From an uncultured Blautia sp. (GTDB lineage Bacteria; Bacillota; Clostridia; Lachnospirales; Lachnospiraceae): DNA of 64,000 nt. The notes beneath the pieces were generated by a model. The model saw only the letters and a program-made list of their open reading frames with translations, searched no databases and was not told the origin of the DNA. Where the stretch lies: NCBI RefSeq assembly GCF_937880195.1, contig NZ_CALFLA010000009.1, forward strand, positions 1-64,000. Direction: 5' to 3'. This document shows, one piece after another, positions 1 to 8,711 of this stretch (position 1 is the stretch's first letter; each line of letters begins with the position of its first letter). The position numbers and the translations under genes are program-made.

Positions 1-20
1 TTAAAGGCTTATAGCCGTCC

Positions 21-48
21 GTCGAGCCACCCGTTTTACGGGTGGGGG
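21..48. repeat. Strong hairpin at the window edge, possibly an IS200/IS605-type end
   Basis: CCACCCGT (27-34) and ACGGGTGG (38-45) form an 8-bp perfect stem with a 3-base loop, directly downstream of the ferredoxin gene on the minus strand. No T-run follows on either strand, so it is a poor intrinsic terminator. Short GC-rich hairpins of this kind occur at ends of IS200/IS605 elements in Clostridia. The assignment is a guess because nothing further left is visible. Confidence 0.3.
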
Positions 49-61
49 CGACTGTCCGGTA

Positions 62-235
62 TTATTCACCTGGCTGAATAGCCTCTGTAGGACAAACATC
101 TGCACATGTTCCGCAGTCAACGCAAGCATCAGCGTCGATCTCGAAATGATCTGCACCTTCAGAAATAGCCTCAGACGGGCACTCACCTGCGCATGTTCCG
201 CAGCTTACACATTCGTCAGTAATTACGTATGCCAT
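62..235 (-). CDS. 2x[4Fe-4S] ferredoxin
   Basis: Small soluble electron carrier of 57 residues, the usual size for clostridial bacterial-type ferredoxins. Two CxxCxxCxxxCP-type motifs are visible, one starting near residue 9 (CVSCGTCAGECP) and one near residue 38 (CVDCGTCADVCP), each supplying ligands for a [4Fe-4S] cluster. The start is the ATG at 233-235, eight bases after an AGGAGG ribosome binding site; an upstream in-frame start would leave this site unused. It would carry low-potential electrons in fermentation. It is transcribed divergently from the DUF1858 gene. Confidence 0.93.
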   Translation of the reverse strand: MAYVITDECVSCGTCAGECPSEAISEGADHFEIDADACVDCGTCADVCPTEAIQPGE

Positions 236-350
236 TATAATATCCTCCTTTTTTCTCATTAGTACCTTAACGGTTCTATATTGCTATTCTAATATATCTG
301 GCACTGGATTACAAGTATAAAATTATAAACATATTTTTATAATTATGCCG

Positions 351-379
351 TTGCCTATGGCAGATTTTTATATTATAAT
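351..379 (+). promoter_or_regulatory. Sigma-A-type promoter for the DUF1858 gene
   Basis: TTGCCT (351-356), 17-base spacer, TATAAT (374-379). It lies 65 bases before the ATG at 445, which has an AGGAGG site. Confidence 0.6.
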
Positions 380-444
380 AAACATGTTATAAACAGAATA
401 ATACTGCAGTAATTTTCTGCATATATAAAAAGGAGGAAATATCA

Positions 445-645
445 ATGGCACAGGTTACAAAGGACACAACAATCGGTGAACTTCTCAGCATTGACCCGAA
501 TACAGCAGCAATCCTTATGAGAATGGGAATGCATTGCATTGGATGCCCGTCTTCTCAGGGAGAGACTCTGGAAGAGGCTGCTATGGTTCATGGATTTGAC
601 GGCAATATCCTTGTTCAGCAGATCAATGATTTTCTCAGCAAATAA
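445..645 (+). CDS. DUF1858 domain protein (hybrid-cluster-protein-associated disulfide domain)
   Basis: A 66-residue protein made entirely of a DUF1858 domain. The motif GMHCIGCPSS near residues 29-38 contains the CxxC pair typical of the family, which is often fused to or encoded near hybrid cluster proteins and is presumed to have a redox or metal role. The start follows an AGGAGGAAAT site. It stands alone under its own promoter and is followed by a hairpin at 664-697. The exact biochemical function is unknown; family membership is well supported by length and motif. Confidence 0.85.
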   Translation: MAQVTKDTTIGELLSIDPNTAAILMRMGMHCIGCPSSQGETLEEAAMVHGFDGNILVQQINDFLSK

Positions 646-663
646 GATTGGTCAAAGGATCAT

Positions 664-697
664 AAGAAAGGCGTTCCGCATGTGCGGGACGCCTTTC
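664..697. terminator. Hairpin between convergent DUF1858 and mecA genes
   Basis: GAAAGGCGTTCCGCA and TGCGGGACGCCTTTC form a stem of about 15 bp with one G-T type position. There is no clean T-run after it on the plus strand. Its place between convergent genes suggests a bidirectional terminator. Confidence 0.6.
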
Positions 698-717
698 TGG
701 TTAATAAAAGTCATGGT

Positions 718-1455
718 TTATAGCTGTATGAGCTGTTGAAGTGCATTTTTGGAAATCAGATCTCCGTGTTCTCTAAGATAGGCCTCTCCTGCAGGAGAAA
801 AAGCTTTGTTTTTACCGTATTCAGAGAGAATATTACATACCCGGTTAAAATCTTCTGGGGAAATTCCTGACTGATGAAGAACCAGGAAGTAGCTGCCTGT
901 ATTATGATCCTTATACAGGGTATTCTCTCCTGTAAAGAAACCATTCAGCCCATGGGCTGCAGAAATCACATGATCCAGAGTGGAAAAGGTGAACAGACGA
1001 ATCAGGTTTACGGAAGGAGTTTCTTCCTTATTGCCGTCAGTTTCTTTGACACTGTCATTTACCTTTTTGGTAAGATTCTTGAGTTTGGCTTCAAGAACCT
1101 TCTGGAACATATCTATCATATTGTCAGCGCCGTCAACTTCAAGAGTTTCCCGCTGTCCCTGATCCTTAAAAGGGGTAAACTTGGAAAAGCGGGTATCCAG
1201 TACCTCGGGGTCATCCACCTTGGTAATAATAAGGATAATACTTCCAGAAGAAATGGGAATGGCTTCAATCATAAGGGGTATGTTATCAGCTTCAAATCCG
1301 AACTGCATCTGCGCCTGCTCCATCATGTCGCGGAAAAGCTTTTTGGCTTTTTCGGAACCGTAAGCAAGCTCTCCTAGCTGAATCTGGTGAAGTTCAAGAT
1401 CCTCTTTGGTAAGTGTGCAGCGAATCTGGTTGTCATTGATTTTTTCTATTTTCAT
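718..1455 (-). CDS. mecA: Adaptor protein MecA
   Basis: Adaptor that feeds substrates to the ClpCP protease in low-GC Gram-positives. The 245-residue protein has the family layout: an N-terminal substrate-binding part beginning MKIEKINDNQIRCTLTKEDL, a charged linker around residues 110-140, and a C-terminal ClpC-binding domain (about 150-245). The chosen start is the ATG at 1453-1455 preceded by GGATG. Longer in-frame starts add 29 residues not typical of MecA. It appears monocistronic and convergent with the DUF1858 gene. Confidence 0.9.
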   Translation of the reverse strand: MKIEKINDNQIRCTLTKEDLELHQIQLGELAYGSEKAKKLFRDMMEQAQMQFGFEADNIPLMIEAIPISSGSIILIITKVDDPEVLDTRFSKFTPFKDQGQRETLEVDGADNMIDMFQKVLEAKLKNLTKKVNDSVKETDGNKEETPSVNLIRLFTFSTLDHVISAAHGLNGFFTGENTLYKDHNTGSYFLVLHQSGISPEDFNRVCNILSEYGKNKAFSPAGEAYLREHGDLISKNALQQLIQL

Positions 1456-2124
1456 TTGATCACATCCTATTCTTTTGACAGCGACCATGACTTTAGCCAC
1501 GGTTATCATGCATATCAACTTAGTCTTTATTATATACCACATGTATACAGAATGTAAAGAAATTCAATTTACCTAAATATAAAATATTTGGAAACTAAAT
1601 CGAAAAATTTTTATAAATTGACGAAAACCCTTGCGTACAGCAGAAAAAAAAGTATAATGTAAATAAGAAAATCGTTCCAGATATATTTTTGGAATTAAAA
1701 TTGAAGCGCCAGTCAGTGCTTACATATGAACCATTTTTTCACAAACGTATTACTGCCGTTTTTTCAGTCGTACAGCGTTCCTGCTGTGGCAGTCGTACAA
1801 ATTCCACTATACCCATGATAAATCAGAAATATACAGGGATGTTTTTCTTAAAAAGCAGTGCTTTCTAAAATCAGGACAGAAAGGAGGGCAGCAGAGAAAA
1901 TATATCACCCTACAAAAGAAAAAGGGATTTTTCCGCTTCAGCAGGAATTCCCCTCTCATGCTTGACCAGGCGGGAGGATCCCAAATATGAAAAAAAAATA
2001 AAAAGCTTAATTTTATATCAAAAACATCAGAAAATATGCTATAATATAGCAGCCTTTGTAAACTTATAAAAAGGCAGATAGGTTTTTTGAAGCATATAAT
2101 TTTTGAACCGAAAGGAAAAAGCAA
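1456..2124. other. Long intergenic region with an orphan promoter and short repeats
   Basis: A 669-base gap before the GH18 gene. Visible content: a promoter-like pair TTGCGT (1631-1636), 16 bases, TATAAT (1653-1658); a 10-base direct repeat CAGTCGTACA at 1765-1774 and 1790-1799; and a second TATAAT at 2040-2045 close to the GH18 start with no good -35. A transcript from the first promoter would have a leader of about 460 bases or be a small RNA. No convincing coding sequence was seen; the long minus-strand reading frame across it is the shadow of the GH18 gene. Confidence 0.45.
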
Positions 2125-3798
2125 ATGAAAAAGCAGGTAAAGAAGCAAATGAAAAAGCAGTATATGCCGGCTGTAATTGTCTGCGTTCTGATTCTTGTGC
2201 TGGCGCTGGCCGGGGCAGGGGTTCATGTGATCAGGAAATACCTTCCTACGAAAGATCGTATGGATTTGAATGAATATTACGGGCAGACGGCAGAGGGAGA
2301 GTCTGTGATCGTCCTGGGTACGGAGATCATGGAACAGAGAGCGCTTTTGTCTAATGAGCAGACATACCTTCCTCTGGATCTTGTGAATACCAGACTGAAC
2401 CAGAGATACTACTGGGATAGTGCCAACAGCCAGATCCTTTACGCAACGCCTTCTGAGCTTCAGACATATCCCGCATCTGCAAATGGAGACGGCGATGTGT
2501 GGCTGAAGGACGGCACAGTATATCTGAGCCTTTCTTTTGTGCAGAAATTTACAGACATGGACGTGTATATGGGAGAGAATCCTTCCAGGATCATTATCCA
2601 GAATCAGTTTGACGGCGTAAATACGGCTTCTGTAATTAAAGATACATATGTACGCTACAGAGGCGGAATCAAATCTCCGGTGCTGACCCAGGCCAAAAAA
2701 GACGATACCCTGATTTATATGAAGGAATATGAAGAATGGGTAGAGGTTGCCACCATGGACGGATATATCGGATTTGTGAAGAAGAGCGATATTTCTGCAG
2801 CGGAAGTGAAGAATTTTGAGCGAAGCTTTCAGGCAGAAGAATATCAGCACTTATCTATGGATGTTCCTGTAAACCTGTCCTGGCATCAGGTAACAAGTCA
2901 GGAAGCAAACGCTTATTTTGCAGATGCGGTTGCTAACGTAACTGGAGTGAATGTGATTTCACCTACTTGGTTTTATCTTACAGATACAGCAGGAACGATT
3001 GCAGATATTTCTTCCGCAGAATATGTGCAGCAGGCTCACGATAAGGGCATGAAGGTGTGGGGACTGATTGACAATTTTACTGCGGAGGTCAGTACCACAG
3101 ATACTCTTTCTCAGCTTGCTTCCCGTCAGAACATTATTGCGCAGCTTATGTCTGCAGCAGAGAGAGTGGGACTTGACGGTATTAACGTTGATTTTGAAAC
3201 TCTCAGCGAGGACGCAGGTCCGCATTTCCTGGAGTTTTTAAGAGAGCTGTCTATTGAGTGTCATAAGAGAAATCTGGTTCTTTCTGTAGACAATCCTGTT
3301 CCAGAGGATTTTACCAGTCATTATGACAGAGGGGAACAGGGCGAAGTAGTAGATTACGTGATCATTATGGGATATGACGAGCATTATGTGGGATCTGCTG
3401 AAGCTGGCTCCGTTGCCTCCCTCCCATGGGTGGAAAAAGGCGTTGCCGATACTCTTACAGAGGTTCCTGCAGAAAAAACCATTCTTGCAATTCCATTTTA
3501 TACAAGACTTTGGAAAACCACAGGAGGCGCTCTTACCAGCGAAGCTATAGGCATGGATCAGGCGCAGCAGGTTCTTACAGAAAATGCGGTAGAGACTATC
3601 TGGGACGGAAGCGTAGGACAGAATACAGCTACCTTTGAAAAAGAAGGAGCAACCTTCCAGATCTGGATGGAGGATTCCAAGTCTATTGCAGAAAAGGTAA
3701 AACTGATTCCTAAGTATAACCTGGCTGGTGTAGCACAGTGGAAGCTGGGATTTGAGAACAGCAGTATTTGGCAGGTGATTACTGATAATCTGCAGTAG
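2125..3798 (+). CDS. Membrane-anchored glycoside hydrolase family 18 protein with SH3-like domain
   Basis: A 557-residue exported protein. A basic start is followed by one hydrophobic segment (about residues 13-37, signal anchor). Next comes a region resembling copper-amine-oxidase N-like folds (about 55-165), a bacterial SH3-like segment (about 170-230, YVRYRGGIKSPV through YIGFVKKSDIS), and a C-terminal GH18 barrel (about 240-557). The catalytic DxxDxDxE motif is DGINVDFE at 351-358, with Glu358 as presumed acid. Likely substrate is peptidoglycan or another GlcNAc polymer, as in spore and wall hydrolases such as YaaH/YdhD; this is inference. The start follows AAAGGAAAAAGCAA. Confidence 0.85.
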   Translation: MKKQVKKQMKKQYMPAVIVCVLILVLALAGAGVHVIRKYLPTKDRMDLNEYYGQTAEGESVIVLGTEIMEQRALLSNEQTYLPLDLVNTRLNQRYYWDSANSQILYATPSELQTYPASANGDGDVWLKDGTVYLSLSFVQKFTDMDVYMGENPSRIIIQNQFDGVNTASVIKDTYVRYRGGIKSPVLTQAKKDDTLIYMKEYEEWVEVATMDGYIGFVKKSDISAAEVKNFERSFQAEEYQHLSMDVPVNLSWHQVTSQEANAYFADAVANVTGVNVISPTWFYLTDTAGTIADISSAEYVQQAHDKGMKVWGLIDNFTAEVSTTDTLSQLASRQNIIAQLMSAAERVGLDGINVDFETLSEDAGPHFLEFLRELSIECHKRNLVLSVDNPVPEDFTSHYDRGEQGEVVDYVIIMGYDEHYVGSAEAGSVASLPWVEKGVADTLTEVPAEKTILAIPFYTRLWKTTGGALTSEAIGMDQAQQVLTENAVETIWDGSVGQNTATFEKEGATFQIWMEDSKSIAEKVKLIPKYNLAGVAQWKLGFENSSIWQVITDNLQ

Positions 3799-3844
3799 GA
3801 TATGAAGATTCATAAAGGATTTGAAATAAGGTAAGTAAATAAAC

Positions 3845-3873
3845 CGGCTGTCTGGAATCCAGGCAGCCGATTT
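3845..3873 (+). terminator. Terminator after the GH18 gene
   Basis: CGGCTGTCTGG and CCAGGCAGCCG pair over 11 bp with an AAT loop and are followed by ATTTT. Confidence 0.75.
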
Positions 3874-3946
3874 TGCATACAGTAAGAACGTTTATATTCT
3901 ATAGTGATTTTTTATTGCATAAAAAAACTCCCATAAATGGAAGGAG

Positions 3947-3966
3947 GCCGGTACTTTCGTACCGGC
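3947..3966. repeat. Inverted repeat
   Basis: GCCGGTAC and GTACCGGC form a perfect 8-bp stem with a 4-base loop. No T-run follows. Role unknown. Confidence 0.5.
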
Positions 3967-4078
3967 GCGTATGAAAAAGAAAAATATTTGTATAGAAGAC
4001 GTTTGCCTTCTATATTTAATACTATACATTACAAATGTGAAGAAAATGTGATAAATTTATAAATAGTTTATGAAGATT

Positions 4079-4112
4079 AAAAAACCGGCAGAGTAAAACT
4101 GTCGGTTTTTAA
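4079..4112. terminator. Bidirectional terminator after trkH
   Basis: AAAACCGGCAG and CTGTCGGTTTT form a stem flanked by A-run and T-run, ending a few bases before the trkH stop on the minus strand. Confidence 0.7.
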
Positions 4113-4117
4113 TAAAA

Positions 4118-5557
4118 TCAGAATTTTTTCCATGTACCTTTAAAGAAAAGTAACATAAGAGGAAAGATTTCTAGTCTGCCTGCAAGCATATCGAAAATCA
4201 TTACAAGCTTGGACAGGTATGAGAATGAACTGAAATTTCCCATTGGTCCAACAATTTCCAGTCCAGGTCCAATATTGTTTAAAGTTGCGGCAATAGCTGT
4301 AAAGTTTGTAGCCATATCAAAATTATCCAGGGAAAGGATAAGGATAGAGCCGCAAAAGATCAGCAGATATACGCTGAGGAAAATATTGGTGGATCTTAAG
4401 GTTTCGTGAGAAACAGATTTCTTATCCATTTTGATTTTCTTTACTGCATTGGGATGCAGATAAAGCTGAAATTCTTTTTTGGCAGCTTTTAGAAGAAGTA
4501 CGATTCTGGAAACCTTGATTCCTCCTCCGGTACTTTCTGCGCAGGCGCCTACAAACATCAGAATAACCAAGATTGTTTTTGACAGAGCAGGCCACTGGTT
4601 AAAATCTGTGCTGGAATAACCAGTTGTTGTAATAATAGAGCCAACCTGAAAAGCAGACTGTTGAATGGCCTGACCGAAGCCGGAAAACATATGACGGGAG
4701 TTTATGGCTATGAGCAGGACTGTAGCGATAATGATTCCAAAATAATATCGGATTTCCTCAATCTGAAAAGCTGACTTGAATTTTTTCGTCAGAATTAGAT
4801 AATAAGCGGAAAAGTTCACACCAAATAAAATCATAAAAATCGTGGTAACGATCTGACAGTAAAGACTGTAACCGCCCATGCTGTCATTTCTGATGCCAAA
4901 TCCACCGGTACCGGCAGTTCCAAAAGTAATGCACAGAGAATCAAAAACAGGTATTCCCCCAAGGAGCAGGAGAAGGATCTGTATAACTGTCATTCCAAGA
5001 TAAATACTGTAAAGGATCTTGGCAGTAGACTGTACTTTGGGAACCAGTTTGCTGACAGAAGGTCCCGGACTTTCTGCGCGCATCAGGTTCATGTGGTATC
5101 CGCCTGCAAGGGGCAGCAGAGAAAGAAGAAAAACAAGAACTCCCATGCCGCCGATCCAGTGAGTAAAACTTCTCCAGATAAGAACGGACTTAGAAAGTGA
5201 TTCCACATCTGTAAGAATACTGGAGCCTGTGGTGGTAAAACCAGATACTGTCTCAAAAATAGCATCAATTGGATGGGGAATGGAACCGGAAAGTACAAAG
5301 GGGATCGCTCCTGTAAGACTAAGTACAAACCAGCTCAGGGCTACGGCTACACAACCGTCTTTTATGTGGAATACTTTGTTTTTGGGCTTTTTTCTGGTAA
5401 GAGGAAGCCCCATTGCCAAACATATTACCATGGTGATCAAAAAGGCGGAAATGTCCTCTTCATTATAAATAACAGCAGTCAGGCTGGGAAGCGCCATAAA
5501 GATGGCCTGGAGATTTAAGACCCAGCCTACAATATATGCGATAATTCGATAATTCAT
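4118..5557 (-). CDS. trkH: TrkH/KtrB-family potassium uptake membrane subunit
   Basis: Pore-forming subunit of a Trk/Ktr potassium transporter, 479 residues. The four pseudo-repeated pore loops with filter glycines are visible: SGFTTTGSS (near 107), GTAGTGGFG (near 213), TTTGYSS (near 312) and NNIGPGLE (near 430), separated by hydrophobic helices. It lies 14 bases downstream of trkA on the same strand, so the two form an operon and the soluble TrkA gates this channel. Whether it is closer to KtrB or TrkH cannot be settled by eye. Confidence 0.9.
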   Translation of the reverse strand: MNYRIIAYIVGWVLNLQAIFMALPSLTAVIYNEEDISAFLITMVICLAMGLPLTRKKPKNKVFHIKDGCVAVALSWFVLSLTGAIPFVLSGSIPHPIDAIFETVSGFTTTGSSILTDVESLSKSVLIWRSFTHWIGGMGVLVFLLSLLPLAGGYHMNLMRAESPGPSVSKLVPKVQSTAKILYSIYLGMTVIQILLLLLGGIPVFDSLCITFGTAGTGGFGIRNDSMGGYSLYCQIVTTIFMILFGVNFSAYYLILTKKFKSAFQIEEIRYYFGIIIATVLLIAINSRHMFSGFGQAIQQSAFQVGSIITTTGYSSTDFNQWPALSKTILVILMFVGACAESTGGGIKVSRIVLLLKAAKKEFQLYLHPNAVKKIKMDKKSVSHETLRSTNIFLSVYLLIFCGSILILSLDNFDMATNFTAIAATLNNIGPGLEIVGPMGNFSSFSYLSKLVMIFDMLAGRLEIFPLMLLFFKGTWKKF

Positions 5558-5571
5558 AATTGCGCTCCTTA

Positions 5572-6927
5572 TTATGCGAGAATATCGCAGATATCATTAA
5601 GACCTTTGTGGGTAGTTGCAATAATAACATTGTCGCCGATCTGGATGCAATCCTGTCCTCTAGGAATACGGATCTGACCGTCACGGATCAGACAGCAGAC
5701 CAGAAGATTTTTTTTCAGGTTCAGATCAGCCAGAGGAACTCCTACAACAGGAGAGGTATCATGGATGGCAAATTCCAGAGCCTCAGCCTGATTATCCAAA
5801 ATATGATATAAAGTTTCTACATTGCTTCCAATGGTATTCTGCATAGCCCGGACATAGCGGAGAATACTGTCAGAAGTAATGTATTTTGGATATATCACGC
5901 TTCCAAGATCCAGCTGGTCGATCACATCCATATAAGGAAGGCGGTTGACCTTGGCAACCAGCTTGGCATTGGAAATATTTTTTGCAAACAGAGAGAGGAA
6001 AATGTTCTCTTCATCAAAGTTAGTCAGAGTCACAAAGGACTCTGCAGTTTCCAGACCTTCCTCCAGAAGAAGAGCACGGTCTGTACCGTCTCCGTTAATG
6101 ATCGTAGTGTCTGGAAGCAGGTCGCTTAAGAACTCACAGCGTTCTGTTTTTTGTTCTATAATTTTGACGGAGATCCTGGCGTCGCTTAAGGCTTTTGCAA
6201 GATAGTAGGAAATGGTGCCGCCGCCAATGATCAGGCAGTTTTTGACCTGATTGGTTTTGAGGCCAATCTTTTTGAAAAAGAGGGCAGTATTCTGGGGGGT
6301 GGCAATGATGGAGACAAAATCTCCATTATGGATCACATGGTTTCCTCCAGGGATGGAAAGCTCTTCTTTATTTTCTACTGCGCAGAACAAAATATCACAG
6401 CGGAATTTTTCTGTGATTCTGGAAATACTCATTCCATCTAGGCCAAATTCAGGAAGAACTTTAAACTTTAGAAGCTCAACTTTTCCTTTGGAAAAAGGAT
6501 CAATCTTAATTGCAGCCGGAAAACGAAGCAGTCGGGAAATTTCCTGAGCCGCTGCATATTCTGGATTGATGATCATGGAGATACCGAGTTTTTCTTTGAT
6601 AAAACCGATTTCCTGACTGTAAATTGGATTACGGACACGGGCAATAGTCTGACATGAGCCGGTCTTTTGGGCGATCAGGCAGCAGAGAAGGTTCAATTCG
6701 TCAGAAGCAGTTACTGCGATCAGAATATCCGCAGTGTTGATTCCTGCCTCCATTAAGGTATTGATGCTGGCTCCGTTTCCTACAATTCCCATGGCGTCAA
6801 TACCTTCTGTAACATCATTAACAGTCTTCTCGACTGTGTCGATCACGGTAAGATCTATATCTTCCTCCTGAAGCTGTTCTGCAAGGGTACGTCCAACCTT
6901 TCCGCACCCAACAATTATGATATGCAT
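5572..6927 (-). CDS. trkA: Trk potassium uptake regulatory subunit TrkA
   Basis: Cytoplasmic nucleotide-binding regulator of the potassium channel encoded next to it. The 451 residues contain two RCK units: an N-terminal Rossmann domain (IIVGCGKVG at residues 3-11), a TrkA-C domain, then a second Rossmann-like domain (LIIGGGTIS near 230) and a second TrkA-C domain. This full duplication is characteristic of TrkA rather than single-unit KtrA. The ATG at 6925-6927 is chosen because a GGAGG site sits six bases ahead; the ATG four codons upstream overlaps that site. Confidence 0.92.
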   Translation of the reverse strand: MHIIIVGCGKVGRTLAEQLQEEDIDLTVIDTVEKTVNDVTEGIDAMGIVGNGASINTLMEAGINTADILIAVTASDELNLLCCLIAQKTGSCQTIARVRNPIYSQEIGFIKEKLGISMIINPEYAAAQEISRLLRFPAAIKIDPFSKGKVELLKFKVLPEFGLDGMSISRITEKFRCDILFCAVENKEELSIPGGNHVIHNGDFVSIIATPQNTALFFKKIGLKTNQVKNCLIIGGGTISYYLAKALSDARISVKIIEQKTERCEFLSDLLPDTTIINGDGTDRALLLEEGLETAESFVTLTNFDEENIFLSLFAKNISNAKLVAKVNRLPYMDVIDQLDLGSVIYPKYITSDSILRYVRAMQNTIGSNVETLYHILDNQAEALEFAIHDTSPVVGVPLADLNLKKNLLVCCLIRDGQIRIPRGQDCIQIGDNVIIATTHKGLNDICDILA

Positions 6928-7132
6928 AATTTCCTCCATTGTAAAATGATAATTATATAAACGTATTTATTATAGCATTGAACTATCTGTTTTTAAATAG
7001 CAAAATTCTCTGTATTTTCGCGGATTTTTTATGGACTTTGTATGCCTTGAAAATTTGTGAATATTTGAAGATCTATAGTGCCTGTACAGAAAATTCGTGT
7101 TATGATAAGAAAGGAATACAGGAGGTGAATTT

Positions 7133-8053
7133 ATGGATGCTTCTTCAGTAAGCGAGACTGTGCAGAAAGTAGATGAGAGTCTTTCGGAAATGGGACTTGA
7201 CGGAGTGAAAGAAGACGTAAAGGATATATTGAATTTTAAAGAATATATGTCTGAACAGCTTCCGTCTATTGTAGGATTTGGTATAAAAGTTGTTCTTGCT
7301 GTCCTTGCTTTTTTTGTAGGCAGGAAGCTGATCAGTCTGGCAATCCGTTTTTTGAAGCGCTCTCTTGAAAAAACAAAGGTGGACGCAGGGGTTGTCCAGT
7401 TTGCCTGTTCCGTAGGGAAAGCAGTTCTTTATATGATGCTGGTATTTAATATCGCTATCAGCCTGGGCGTTACGGAATCTTCTGTAGCAGCGCTTCTGGG
7501 TACTGCCGGAGTTACCATCGGACTGGCTCTTCAGGGAGGACTTGCAAATCTGGCAGGAGGAGTTATGCTTCTTCTTTTTAAACCTTTTGTTGTAGGCGAC
7601 TATATTATTCAGGATCAGCAGAATGGGTGCGAGGGGACTGTTGCAAGAATTGAAATCTGTTATACTACACTTCTCAGCATTGACAACAAAAAAATTGTCG
7701 TACCTAACGGAACCCTTTCCAACAGCACTATTATTAATGTGACTGCAAAGGAAACAAGGAAACTGGAAATAAAGGTAGGAATTTCTTATGAGTCTGATAT
7801 TCAAAAAGCGAAAGAAATTCTTCAAAAAATCCTGCTGGATGATCCAGATACAAAAGGGGACAAAAGCGAAATGGTAGTATTTGTAGATGAACTGGCGGAC
7901 AGCGCAGTGATCATGGGACTTCGGGTCTGGGTTCCTACAGACGACTACTGGCCAGTCAAATGGAGGCTGAATCAAAAAATAAAAGAAGAGTTTGACGCAC
8001 AGGGAATCGTGATACCTTATAATCAGGTGGATGTGCATCTGCATCAGAAATAA
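7133..8053 (+). CDS. MscS-family mechanosensitive ion channel
   Basis: Membrane channel that opens on hypo-osmotic shock. The 306 residues include three hydrophobic segments (about 45-68, 88-110 and 115-145). The last is the pore-lining glycine/alanine-rich helix (ALLGTAGVTIGLALQGGLAN), followed by a beta domain (GDYI, VPNGTLSN) and a cytoplasmic alpha/beta domain typical of MscS. An acidic N-terminal extension of about 40 residues precedes the first helix. The ATG has a clear GGAGGTGAA site. Confidence 0.92.
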   Translation: MDASSVSETVQKVDESLSEMGLDGVKEDVKDILNFKEYMSEQLPSIVGFGIKVVLAVLAFFVGRKLISLAIRFLKRSLEKTKVDAGVVQFACSVGKAVLYMMLVFNIAISLGVTESSVAALLGTAGVTIGLALQGGLANLAGGVMLLLFKPFVVGDYIIQDQQNGCEGTVARIEICYTTLLSIDNKKIVVPNGTLSNSTIINVTAKETRKLEIKVGISYESDIQKAKEILQKILLDDPDTKGDKSEMVVFVDELADSAVIMGLRVWVPTDDYWPVKWRLNQKIKEEFDAQGIVIPYNQVDVHLHQK

Positions 8054-8060
8054 ACAGAAG

Positions 8061-8109
8061 AAAAAGAGATTGTAAACTTATACAAAAATAAAGTTGACAA
8101 TCTCTTTTT
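8061..8109. promoter_or_regulatory. BirA-type biotin operator overlapping an mscS terminator
   Basis: ATTGTAAACT (8069-8078) and AGTTGACAAT (8092-8101) are near-perfect inverted half-sites with a 13-base spacer, matching the general form of BirA operators (TTGTWAAC, spacer, GTTWACAA). The symmetry extends outward to 18 of 19 positions (8061-8079 against 8091-8109) and ends in TTTTT, so the same DNA can act as the terminator of the mscS gene. The right half-site overlaps the -35 of the bioY promoter. Confidence 0.7.
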
Positions 8110-8122
8110 GCTGTGATAAAGT
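8094..8122 (+). promoter_or_regulatory. bioY promoter
   Basis: TTGACA (8094-8099), 17-base spacer, TAAAGT (8117-8122). The -35 lies inside the right BirA-like half-site. Confidence 0.65.
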
Positions 8123-8159
8123 GAACCCATAAAAATTTTAGGCAGCAGGAGGAAGTAGT

Positions 8160-8711
8160 ATGAACGCCGCAGCGACATCCAAAAGTAAAACGTATGATCT
8201 GGTATATATTGGGGTATTTGCAGTTTTGATGGCAGTCTGCTCCTGGATTTCTATCCCAACTGCAGTTCCATTTACACTTCAGACATTTGGAGTTTTTATG
8301 GCAGTAGGAGTTCTGGGAGGAAAAAAGGGAACTGCATCAGTGGGACTTTACCTGCTTCTTGGAGTTTTGGGAGTTCCTGTTTTTGCAGGGATGACAGGAG
8401 GAATAGGCGTACTTTTAGGAACTACAGGAGGATATATTATCGGGTTCTTTTTTTCCGCTTTGGTAATGTGGGCAATGGAAAAGCTTCCAGGTAAAAGATC
8501 AGTGATCCAGGTGATTTCTATGATTATAGGCTTGTTGGTCTGCTATACGTTTGGAACTCTGTGGTTTATGATGGTATATATGAAAAATCAGGGGGCAGTC
8601 GGTCTTATGACTGTACTGGGATGGTGTGTGATTCCTTTTATTATCCCGGATATATTAAAAATTGTTCTGGCATACGGATTGTCAAGAAAGTTAAAAAAAT
8701 ATGTTTTTTAA
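8160..8711 (+). CDS. bioY: Biotin transporter BioY (ECF S-component)
   Basis: Membrane substrate-binding subunit that takes up biotin, alone or with a shared ECF energising module encoded elsewhere. The 183 residues form about six hydrophobic helices. Family features are PTAVPFTLQTFGVFMAVGVLGG (split here as a conserved stretch near residues 35-56) and the glycine-rich GGIGVLLGTTGGYIIGF segment. The BirA-type operator over its promoter fits biotin-repressed uptake. It overlaps the DUF1284 gene by 11 bases. Confidence 0.92.
   Translation: MNAAATSKSKTYDLVYIGVFAVLMAVCSWISIPTAVPFTLQTFGVFMAVGVLGGKKGTASVGLYLLLGVLGVPVFAGMTGGIGVLLGTTGGYIIGFFFSALVMWAMEKLPGKRSVIQVISMIIGLLVCYTFGTLWFMMVYMKNQGAVGLMTVLGWCVIPFIIPDILKIVLAYGLSRKLKKYVF

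Larger units (their letters stand above)
3799..4117. other. Intergenic region with several hairpins
   Basis: A 319-base gap between convergent genes. It holds four inverted repeats: 3845-3869 (terminator for the GH18 gene), 3947-3966 (GCCGGTAC/GTACCGGC), 3991-4014 (TATAGAAG/CTTCTATA) and 4079-4110 (terminator for trkH). The only small reading frame, 22 codons from 3971, has no codon or family support. Confidence 0.5.

Noticed and set aside
1807..2850. A 347-codon minus-strand frame
   Set aside because: It is antisense to the GH18 gene and its leader, with no recognisable domain or ribosome binding site.
3971..4039. A 22-codon small gene after the 3947-3966 hairpin
   Set aside because: It overlaps a second hairpin, has no family resemblance and lies between two terminators.
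7145..8044. A 299-codon minus-strand frame over the MscS gene
   Set aside because: It mirrors the mscS gene exactly and has no protein-like composition.
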